Source: Vanilla planifolia
Taxonomy: Eukaryota > Streptophyta > Magnoliopsida > Asparagales > Orchidaceae
DNA length: 64,000 bases
Direction of reading: 5' to 3'
Assembly (NCBI GenBank): GCA_023846275.1
Contig: JAIUJO010000085.1
Span: 712,365 to 776,364, forward strand
The notes beneath the pieces were generated by a model that worked only from the letters and a program-made list of their open reading frames with translations, was not told the DNA's origin and did no database searches. Every line of letters starts with the position of its first letter. The first letter of the stretch is position 1. The position numbers and the translations under genes are program-made. This document shows positions 1-11,500 of the stretch, one piece after another.

Positions 1-1082
1 GTGTGTATGTGTATTTGTGTGTGCATGGGTGTGTTAATGTTAGTGTGCGTATGTGCATGTTTGTATATGTATGTGTGTATAAGAGAGTGTTCTACATGTT
101 CTTATAGATGTGTGTGCATGTGTGTATGTGTGCATTTGAGTGTGCATACTTTTATGTGTGCATGTGCATATGTCTGCACATGCCTATGCTCATATGTGTG
201 TGTATGTGTGTATGCATTCTTGTGTGCTTATGTGTATGTATATGCACTTGCATGTTTTTATGCATGTGTTGGTGCATGTGCACGTGTGTGTGCATGTGTG
301 TATGTCCATTCATTCTTGTGTGCATGTCCATTCATGCTTGTGTGTTTGTGCACATGTGTATTTGTATATGAAAGCATGTGCAGGCACATGTGCATGCATT
401 TGTGTGCAAGTTTGAGTGCATATGCATAATGTGTGTATGTACATTTGTGCATGCTTTTGGATATTTATGTGTATGTGTAAGTGTGTGTGTATATGCTTGT
501 GTGCATTAGTGTGCATGTATGTGTGTGTGTGTGATGGTATGTATGTGCATGTGTGTGTTAGCCTATTCGTGTGCTTGTGTGTGTATCTGTGTAACTACGT
601 GTGTTTGTGTATGCATGTTCATCCATATGCATGGTCTTGTTTGTGCGTAGATGTGCACGTGTGTTTATTGTGTGAATGCATGCATGTTTGAATGTGCTTG
701 TATCTATGTCTATGGGTGTGCACATGTGTATATGAATATGTGTGCATGTGTGTGTCTTTGCATGTGCTATACTTGCGTTTTTGTGTGTGTTTCTATCTTA
801 ATGGGTTTTTGTGGTGTGTTTGCATGTATATATGTATTTTTGTGCTTTCTTTTTTGTGTATGCAAGCGCATGTGTGCATGTGTGAGCTTTTGAATGTGTA
901 CATATGTGCGGTTGTGTGTTTGTGTCTACATTTCTGTGTGTGGGTGGTGCATGTGTATGTGTGTAAGTGTGCATGTTCAAGTGTGTTTGTGTATGTGCAC
1001 ATGTGTCTGTCTATGTATGTGTTTGTGTATGCATATGTTTGGGTGTGTTTGTGTGTACATCATTTCATGTATTTGTGTGAGC

Positions 1083-2258
1083 ATGTTTGTGTGTGTACAT
1101 GTGGGTGCTTATGTGCATTCTTAAATGCATGTGTGTCCATTTTAGCATATGTGTGTTAATGTGTGTGTATGTACGGCTATGTGACTTAGTGCATGCACAT
1201 GTTTGTGTTTCGTGTGTGAGTTCTTGGATAGGTGTATGCTTGAGTGTGCTTGCATGTTTACATGTGACTATGCATTTGCATGTTTGTGTGTGTGTGCATC
1301 TGTGCATTTGCTCTTTTGTGTGTCTACGTATGTGTGTGTGTGTGTTCTTTTGCATGTGTGCACATGTTCATGTGTGTGTGTGTAGGTGCATGTGTGCATG
1401 CATGCATGTATTTTTAGGTGCATGTTTGCATATTTGGGGTTGCATGCATATGCAAGTCTGTGTGTGTTTGCAAGTCCATCTTAGTGTGTGTTCCTTTTTG
1501 TGCTTGTGCACGTATTTGTTTTCTTATGTGTGAGTATGTTTGTGTGTGTGTATGTGGGTGCTTGTGTACATTCTTACATGCATGTTTGTCAATTTTAGCA
1601 TACGTGTGTTAGTGTGTGTCTATGTGTATGTATTGCTATGGACTTAGTGTGTGCACCTGTTTGTGTTGCATGTGTGAGTTCTTACATGTGTGCATGCTTG
1701 AGTGTGCTTGCATGTTTGCATGCGACTATGCATTTGCATGTGTGTGTGTGTGTGCATTTGCACATTTACTATTGTGTGTGTCTATGTGTGTGTGTGTTAT
1801 TTTGCATGTGTACATGTGTTCATGTGTGTGTGTGTGTGTGCAGGTGAATGTGTGTATGCATGCATGTATTTTTGGGTGCATGTTTACACATACATGGTTG
1901 CATGCATATACAAGTGTGTGTGTGTGAACATGTGTATATGTCTTTGTACGTGTATGTGCATGTGTTTGTGTGTGTGCACTTGCAAGTGTGTTCTATTCTA
2001 GTTTGCATGTGTGTGTTTGTATGTGTGGGCATGTCTATACACATGGGTATACATGTGTCTGTGTCTATGTGTGATTGATTCTTTATGTGCATATGTATGC
2101 GAGTGTAGTTGCATGTCTGAATGTGTGTGCATATTTTCCTTTTTATGTGACTGTCTGCATTCGCATGTGTGTATGTGTGTTTGCAAGTCCAAATTAGTGT
2201 GTTCATTTGTGTGCATGTGCATGTATTTGTTTTCTTATGTGTGTATGTTTGTTGCTAT
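1083..2258 (+). repeat. Block repeat A-B-A-x-B inside the left arm (about 455-bp period)
   Basis: A block of about 390 bp recurs. GTGGGTGCTT at 1101 matches 1554, and GAGTTCTT at 1218 matches 1676, so the spacing is 453-458 bp. Shared landmarks run in the same order: TTTTAGCATA, GACTTAGTG, GAGTTCTT, TGCTTGAGTGTGCTTGCATG, a GACTATGCATTTGCATG stretch and TGCATGCATGTATTTTT. A second block containing GTTTGCAAGTCC and TATTTGTTTTCTTATG follows the first copy at about 1466-1540 and recurs about 712 bp on at 2179-2258. The order is therefore A, B, A, extra DNA, B. Identity looks about 80-85% by eye. This shows growth by unequal duplication of multi-hundred-base units and not only dinucleotide slippage. 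Confidence 0.8.
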
Positions 2259-5200
2259 GTTTGTGCATCTATGTGAGCATGTGCACATATTGGTGTGTTT
2301 GAGTGTATGTGTGTGCATGTATATGGGTATAGGTGTGTTAATGATCATGTATGTGTGTGTGTGTGTTGTGCATGTGAGCCTTTTTATATATGTGTATGAG
2401 TCCTTATGCATGTGTGTGTGTGTGTTGTGGGTGTGCATACATGTGCTTGTGTGCATGCCTATGTTTGTGTTTCGATGCCTATGCTTGTGAGTTCTTACTT
2501 GTTCATATGTGTGTGTGCATATGTGCATGGGTAAGCATGTGTGCTTACATGTACATGTGTGTGTGTTTTTGAACATGTGTGCACAAGGTTTATCCCTATG
2601 TGTGAGCATCTGTATGTGTGTGTGGGCATGCGTGTGTGTGTGCCCATGTGTCTATGAGTGTGTGCATGTCTATGGTTGTTCATGCCTCTATCTTTATGTG
2701 TGCATGAGTGTGTGCATGCATATGTGTGTTTGTATGTGTCTATGTCCATGTTCATGTGTGTGCATTGGTGTATATGTGTGTGTGTATACATGTGTGCATG
2801 TGTATTTGTTCATTTGTACATGCTCATACATGTTTATATATGTACGTGTGCATGTGTGCAGATGTGAGTGTACATAGGTGTGTTTTTGTGTGTATTCATG
2901 CATGTGTGTATTTGTGCATGTGCATGCATGCATGCATGTGCTAATGTATGTGTCTGTGTGTGTATGTGTATGTGTCAGTGTGCATATCTGTGCAAGTGTA
3001 TACATGTGAGCATGTGGGTGTGTGTGTTTATGTGAACATGTGTGTGCATTCATGTGTGTGTGCATGTGTGCATATGGGCATGCAAGTGTGAGTGTATGCG
3101 CATATGTGTATTTATGAGTGTGCATCATTGTTTGTGGGTGCATGGTTCCATGTGTGCATGTGCGAGTGTGTGTGCTTTTGTGTGTTTTTGGGTGAGCATT
3201 TAAGCATGTTTGAATGTCTGCATGTGCATGTATGTATTTATGCATGTCTATGTGATTGTATGTGCATATGCATATGTGTGCATGTCTTTGTGCAAGTGTT
3301 AGTGTGTGTGTGTGCATAAGGCTTTACGTGCGTGCATGTGTGTGTGTGCTTGTCCATGCAAATATGTGTTCATGGCGTTTGTATGAGAGTGCTTGTTTAT
3401 GCATGTGTATGTGCATTTATGTGGAGTATGCAAGTGTATGTATGTGTGTGTATTTGCATATATGTGCACATGCTTGTATTTTTCTATGTGTGTGTGTGTG
3501 CATGTGCTTGTGTGTGCATGTGTGCTTATGTATTTGTGTGCAAGTGCTGTAGCATGTGCATGCATAGATACATGCAAGTGTATTCATCTTTGTGTGAGTG
3601 TGTGTGCATTTGTGGATGTTAGCATGCATGTGTGTGTACGTATTTATGCATATATGTGTGAGTGTATGTTCATGCACACATGTGTGTAGATGTGTGCACA
3701 AGTGTTCATGTTAGTGATTGTGCTCGTGCGTTTACTTATGTGTCCATATGCATGTGTGTGCATCGGTGTGCACGCATGCGTGCGTGTTTGCACATGCATG
3801 TAGGAAGACATGTGTATGTGCATGTTTGTGTCCACGTGTGTTCATGTGTGCATGCATCTATGTGTATGCATGTGCATGTCAATCCATGTCATGTGTATGT
3901 GCACACACACGTGTGTGTGTGTGTGTTTGCATGCATGTATGCGTGTGTGCATGTCTTCTCTTGTGTTTCTTTGTGTCTATGTGCATATGCATGAGTGTTT
4001 ATGTATGTGTGTGCGCTCGCATTTGTGTATGTGTGTACTATTTTCTACATATGAGTGTAGACATGTGTGTGCTTGTGCGAGTGTATGGGTGAGTTTGTGT
4101 GCTTGTACGTGCATGCATATGTGCAAATGTGAGGATTTGTGTCTATATGTTGCATGTGCATGTGTGTGTGAATGTTTGTGCTCATGTGTTTTTTATATGT
4201 ATTATGTATGCATGTGTTTGTGCACGCGTGTCTATAAGAATGTGTGAGTATTTGTGCGTGAGTGTGTGCCCATATTTATATGTGTACATGTCTGTGTGTA
4301 CATGGGTGTGTGGCTTTGAGGGTGTGCATGTGTGTGTTGTTGAGTGCATCTATGTCTATGTGTTTATGCCTATACATGTGTCTATTAACCTATGTGAGTT
4401 TGTGCACATGTGTTTATGCATTTGTGAGCATGTGCTTATGTGTATTTTCTTGTGCATGCATCTGTGAGTGCATATGTGTGCATCCATATGTAACATGCAT
4501 GAGTGTGTGCATGCATGTGTGTCTGTGGGTATGTCTTTATGTGCTTGTGCATGTTTTTGTGAGTGTGTTTGGGTGCTTGTAGGTTTGCACGTGTTTGTGT
4601 GAGTAACTGGGTGTTTATTCATGTGCATGTGTGTGTATTTTTATGTGCATGTGTATGTGTGAGTCTGTTTGAATGCATGCAAGTTTATTTGTGGGTGCAT
4701 GTGCATTTGTGTGCATGTACATGTGTGTGCATGACTATGCATGTGTATATGCATGTGCATATGCATGCATGTTTATGTGTCTATCTATGTGGGCTTGTGT
4801 GTTTGTTTATGTTTAGGTATGTGTATATGTTGTTCTTGTGCATATGCATGTGTGTATGCATATGTTTGCATCATCGAGCATGCTAGTAAGTATGTGAGTC
4901 TTTTATGTATGTGTGTGAGTGCATTTGTGGGTGCACATGTTGGTGTATATGTGTGCATGCCTACGTTCGTGCATGCGTGAGTGTGTGTGCATGTGGGTTT
5001 GTTTGTGTGTTTGTAAGTGGGTGTGTTTGTGTGTGTGTCTGCCTATGTTTGCGTGTGTGCATGTGTGTGTGTGCATGTGAGTGTGGGCATGTGTGCATGT
5101 ATGTATGCATGTGCATGTGGTTACGTGCACATCTATATGTGTTTGGTGTAGATGCATGCATATGTGTGTGCTTGTGTATGCTTATGTGTTTATCTTTATT

Positions 5201-5581
5201 CATGTTTGTGTATGTATGTGTGCATGTGTCAGTACGTGTGTGTGTGTGTGTGTGTCTAAGGGTGCCTATGTGTGTGGACATGTGCGAGCATGTGTTCATG
5301 TGTGTTTGTGTACGTGCACATTTTTTTGTGCATCTGTGTGTGTGTGTTTGTTTATGTGTGTACAATTATTTATCTGTGTATGTATGTGTTTTCATGTGTT
5401 TCTATGTGTATACATGTGCATGTGCATGTGAGTACTTTGCTACAAAAGTAATTGTATGTTAATGTGTGCATGTGTGCATATGTGTTTGTATGCATGTGGT
5501 TGTGTGTCTATGTCCATGTGTGTCTTTTTTCATGGGCATGTGCATTTTTGTGTTTGGACATCTATGTGCTAATGCAATTGC

Positions 5582-5597
5582 ATATATATATATATAT
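5582..5597. repeat. (AT)8 microsatellite
   Basis: A perfect run of AT dinucleotides lies inside the TG-rich arm. It is still alternating pyrimidine-purine, so it keeps the YR phase of its surroundings. A similar TA run lies at 27637-27652. Confidence 0.9.
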
Positions 5598-8500
5598 GTG
5601 TGTGTGTTTATGTGTCTATTAGCATGTGCTAGTGCAGGCATGCATGTGCATGTGTGAGCATCATTCTATTCAGGGGCATGAGTGTATGAAATTTTTCATG
5701 CACTTGCCCATATGTGTCATGCCTTTGTGTGAGTGTGTATGTGTGTGTGTATTTGTACATGTCAATAGATGTATGTGTGTGAGTGTGCTTGTCTAATTGT
5801 GTGTTATTATTTGTGTCTATTTGCATCTGCATACATGTGTGTGTGTTCTCATGCTTCCATTTGTGTGTATGCATGTGTGCATGTGTTTGTGTGAATGTGC
5901 TTGTGTGTGTGTGTGTGCATACATGTGTGAGTGTGTGTACATGTGCATGTGTGTGCCCATGTGTATTTGCCTCTGTGTCTATATCTATGTGTGTTTGAGC
6001 ATGTTTGTGTGCAAGTGCTAGTAAGTGTGTGTGTGCATGTTCATGTTTGTGTGTGGGTGCACTTGTGTTTATAATTGTGTGTGTGTGTGTGTGTGCTTGC
6101 TTGATTATGGGTGATTTCAAGTGCCTGTGTTTGCATGCATGTGGGTGTGTCTTGGAGCTTTTGTTTAAGTGTGTGCTTGCCTATCTGTGTTTATGTGGAT
6201 AGGTGTGTGGTTGGTATGTGTGTTCATGTGTGTGTCAATGTGTGCTAGTGTGTGTTTGGGTGCATACAAATGTGCTTCTATGCCTCAGTTTGCATACATG
6301 TGTGTGCACATAAGTGTGTGTGGGTGTGTGTGTGTGTGCATGTGTTTGTGTATATTTGTAGTATGTTCATGTGTGTGTTTATTTTTTTGTGTGAGTAGGT
6401 ATGTGTGCATGTGCATGTACATGTGTGTGTGCATGAGTGCTTGCATATGTGTCAGGTTGAGAGTGCAAGTGAATGTACATATTTGGGTGCATGTGTCTAC
6501 ACATGTGTGTTTGTGCATGTGTTCCTTTGCAAGTGTTTATGCATTTTTTTGTGTGTATGCATTTGTAGGGCTGTATGTGTGTGGCTGTGTTTGTCCAGAT
6601 GTGTGTGTGTGAACACATATGTGTATGTATATGTTCATGTGTGCATGTGTGTGTGTTTTTATTTATGCATTTGAAAATGCTTATGCATGTGCTTGTGTAC
6701 ATTTGCATGTGTGTGCATGGGTGTGCATGTGCATGTGTGAATGTGTGTGTGTGCGAGAGTGCACACTTGTGCATGTATGGATGTGTGTGAGAATGCATGT
6801 GTGTAGGTACACAAGTGTCCTTGTGGGTGTATGCATGCATGCATTTATTTGTGCATAGGAGTGTTTGTCCACTTGTGTGAATGCATTGTCATGCTTCTGT
6901 TTGTTGTATGCCTACATTTATGCATACATGTGCATGTATGTGTGTTCATTTTGCATGGGTATGTTGTGTGTGTGTGTGTGGGTGGGTGGGCATTTGGATT
7001 GGTGTGTAAGCATGTTTGCATTTGTTCTTATGTCTGCATGTGCTTGTAAATGTGTGTGTTCCTATGCATGCATTTGTATGTATGTGTGTTTTGTGTGTGT
7101 GTGTGTGTGTGCATGTATATGTATATGTGTGTGTATGTCTACATGCGAGTGTGTGTGTCTATATCTGCATTTTTTATGCAGGTGTGTGGTGTGTGGAGGG
7201 GCAAGTGTGAGTCTGCATGTGTGTGTTTATGTGTGTGCATGTGTTGGTGCATTTTGTATGTGCATGTTTTGCATGTGTGTGTGTGCATTTGTGTGCATGC
7301 ATGTTCACACATGCATTTGCATGTACATTGACATGTGTGTGTGTGTGCTTGCATCTTTGTGTGCATGCATACAACTTTTACGTATGACTATTTGTATGTG
7401 TATTTATGCATTCATGTATATTTGTGTATTTGTGTGAGTGTGTGATTGCGAGCACATGTGAATGTGTTGAAGCATGTGTGTGCGCTTGCATGCATGCACA
7501 TGTGTGTGCATGGGTGCATACTTGGGTGTACCTATGTGCATGTAGGTGTGCTAGTGTGTGAACTTTTGTTTGTCCATTTAAGTGTGTGCATAGCCATCTA
7601 AGTCTATGTATGTGTGAGTGCATATGTGTGCAAGTTCATGCATGTGAATGCTCATGTACATGCATTTATGTGTGTCTTTCTGCACTTGTGTGTATGTGAG
7701 GGTGCTCATGTTTGTCTACATGTGTGTGCATGTGCATGTGTGCATGGGTAAGCATGTGTGTGTGTGCATTTTTTGGTGCATATGTGTGTATTCGTATATG
7801 TGTGTGCATCTAAGCTTGCATATGTGTGTGTATCTATGTTTGCATGCTTGCATGCAAATGTGTGTGTGTTTCCATGCTTGCATGCATGCATATGTGTGTG
7901 TGTTTGCATATTTGTGTGTTCATGTATGTTTGTAAGCATATTTATTTGTATGCAGGTGTTTGTGCGCATGTGTGTGCATATGTGTATGTGCGCTTATGTG
8001 TTTGTATAAGTGCATGAATGTGTGCACATGTTGGTGTGATCATGCATGTATGTGTGTGTGTATACTTGGGTGTGTATTTGCATGCATGTGTATACATGTA
8101 CGTGTGTGAGTGTGTTTGCTTTTGCTTTTGCATTTAAGAATTTGTGCAGGAGGTGGGGATTTGTGTGTGTATGTGAGTGCATATGGGTATGGGCATGCAT
8201 GTGTGTGCTCATGTACATGCATTTTTTTATGTGTTTGTGCACTTGTATGCATGCGAGGGTGTGCATTTGTATATGCATGCCTACGTATGTGCTTGGGTAC
8301 ACATGTGTGCGCGCTTGATTACACGTGTTTGTTCATGTGTCGATGCATGTGTCTTTTTTGCCTAGGCCATTAGGCATGTGCATATGCATGTGTGTGCATG
8401 CATGAGTGCATTTGTATGCATGTGCTTGTCTTTGCATTCTTGTATGTATATATGTGTGTTTGCTTGCTTGCATTCATGTGTGTGTGTGGATATGTGTGTT

Positions 8501-11500
8501 TTTCTATATATATGCATATTCCTATGTGAGCATATGTGTGTGTACATGTCTATGCAGTTTGTTTGATTATGTGCATGTCTATATGTGTGTGAGTGCCTAT
8601 TTTTGTGCATGTTTTTGTGTGTGAATGGGTGTGTGTTATCATGCAAGTATGCATATGTGTTTATGTTTATATGCACATGTGTTTGTGATTGTGCTTGCAT
8701 GTGTGTGAGTGTATATGTACATGTTTGAATGTATGTACATGGGCACTTGTTCACTTATGTGTGTGTGTTTGTGTGCCTACATTTGTGTGTGTGTTTGCAT
8801 GTGTGTGTATGTATATACTTGTGAGTTTGTGGGTGTGTGCATGTTTTTATGTGTTTGTGTTCATGCATGTGTCAATGTGTGAGTGTTTGTTTGTGTTTGT
8901 CCATGTGTGTGTATGTGCATGTGTATATATGCATGTACAAGTATGATTGTTTGTGCATGTGTTTTCTTATCTATGTTTGTGTGTGTGTTAATGAGCATTT
9001 GTGTGCGTATGTGCATTTAGGGATGTGTTTATATTCATGTGTGTGTATCTATTCATTTGCATGTGCGTGCATGTGTGTGTGTGTGATGCATGTGTGTTTA
9101 TGTTAGTGTGCGTGGCTATGTGTGGTTATTTCTATGTGTGGATGTGGGTCTCTACATGAGTGTATTTGTGTGCATGCATGTGTGTGGTGTTCATGTGTCT
9201 AAGCATGTATACATGTGCATGCATGTTTGTGTGTGTGTGCATGTGTGTGTGCATGTGCATGTGAAAATGTGTTTGTGTGTGCATGTGTTTTTATGTCTAT
9301 GTGCTTATGTGTGCATGTGCATGTGCGAGTGTGTGCACATGGGTCTATTTATGAGTGTAATAGTGCATGTGCAGACATTTGTGCATGTGGCTACTGGTGG
9401 TGTTTGTGGGTGCATTTGTTTTATATGTGTGAGTGCATCCATGTGTCGATGTGTGCATGTGTGTGTGCACATTTTTAGACATGAGTTTGTGTGTGTGTTT
9501 TTGTGCATGTGCATGCTTATGTGTACGTGTGTGTGTGCATATGTATGTATGTGTATGTGTGTGTTTTTATGGATTTGCATGCATGCACATGTGTGTGTGT
9601 GTGAGTGTACTTGTGTGTATGTGTTTGTATGTATTGTTATGTGATTGGATATTTGTATGTATGCAAGTGTGCGTGGCTGTGCAGGAGTGCATGTGTGTGT
9701 GTATGTGCATGTAATCACAAGGGTGTGTGTAGGTGCATGCTTGTGTGTGTTCGTGTGTGCATGCATGTGTGTATAGGATTATATGCATGTGAGTGTGTGT
9801 GTACTCGTGTTTGCATGTCTATGTGCCTATGCATGTGTGTCTATACGCATGTGTGTGTGGGTACATGTGTGTGCATATGTGTGTGCTAGTACACAGGCAT
9901 GTGTGGGTGTACATGTGAATGTGAGTGTTTGTGTGTATGTGTGTGCATATGTATGTGCATGTGTGTGCATGTGTGTGTCAGGTGTCTATGTGTGTATGCA
10001 TATGTGTGTGTACGTGAGTGTGAGTGCACATGTGTTCATGTGTGTATGTGTGTGTGCTTGTGAGTGTGTGTGAACATGCATGCATAAGAGCATGTGCTTA
10101 CACGTACATAAGCATTCATTCTTATGTGTGTGCATCTATGAGTGTGTGCACGTGTGTGCATGTATAAATGTATGTGCATTTGTGTATACATGTTTGTGTG
10201 TGTGCTAGTGTGCGTAAGGGCTTGTGTATGTGTATGTTTGTGTGCGAGTATGTGTACATTTGTGTATGTGTGCATTTCTATGTGTGCATGTGCCTGTGTA
10301 TGCACTCCTATGTGTGAGTGAGTGTGTGTGTGTGTATGTGTGCATATTTATGAACTTGTTTTTTGTGTGTGCCTATGAGTTTGCATGTGAGTGTGCATGA
10401 TTATGTGCAAGCTTGTACATATGTATGTGTGTGCATGTGTAGGTGTCTGTGTGTCAGTGTGAGTGTACTTACATGTGTGCATATGAGTGTGCATGCATGC
10501 ATGTGCATATCATTGTGTGTGCAGGTTCGTATTTTATGTGTGTATGTGTATGTTTGTGTACTTGTATGTGTGCCTTTAATTTTGCTTGTAAATGTGCTTA
10601 TCTTTGTGCATGTGTGCATGAGTGAGGATGTATTTGTGTGTGTGTGCATGTTAATGGGTGGTTGTAGACATGTGTTTAAGTGTGCCTATGCATGTTTCTG
10701 TTTTTGCATCCATGTGTGAGTTTTTTGTATGTGTATGTGCGTACATTTGTATGCATGCATGTGTGTGTGAATGAGTGTGTGTATATGTACTTATGTGTGC
10801 GTGGTTGCATCTATGTGTGCTTTTGTGCATGCAATCTTGTGTGTGTGTGTGTTTTAATGTGTGTTTGGGTGTGTGTGTGCATGTGCATGCGCATGTATGA
10901 GTGTTTGTGTGCACATCTATGTTCATAGGAGTGGGTGCGTGTGTGCATTCATGAGTGTGTGCATATTCACATGCATGTTTGTGCTCGTGTGTGTGTTGTT
11001 GTGCATATGTGTGTGCACGCATGCGTGCATGTTGATGTACTTTATTGTGTGCATGTGTATGCATGGGTGTATGTGTGTGTGCGGGTGGGTGGGTATGCTT
11101 TTGTGTGTGTGTATGGGTGTGTGTATGTGTGCATGTATGTATGTTAATGTGTGCTTGTGTGTGTCGATGCATGCATGTGTACTTGTTTGCATGTATTTGT
11201 GTGTGTGTGTTTATGCTTTTGTGTGTCTTTGAGTGTGTGAGTGTAGGAATGTATGTGTGCATGTGTAAGTGTATGTATAAGTGTGCATCTACGTACGAAT
11301 GTGTATGTGTTTATTTGCTTATGAGTGGGAGCATGTGCGTATGCATTCAAGTGTGTATGTGTACTCACTTGTATGCATGTGTGTGTGACATGTCAGTGTG
11401 CGTACGTGTAAGTGGGCATGTATGAGGGTATGTATGAGTTTGTGTGCATACATGCTTGTGAATGTATGGTTTCGTGTGTGCATGCTCTTATGTATATCTA

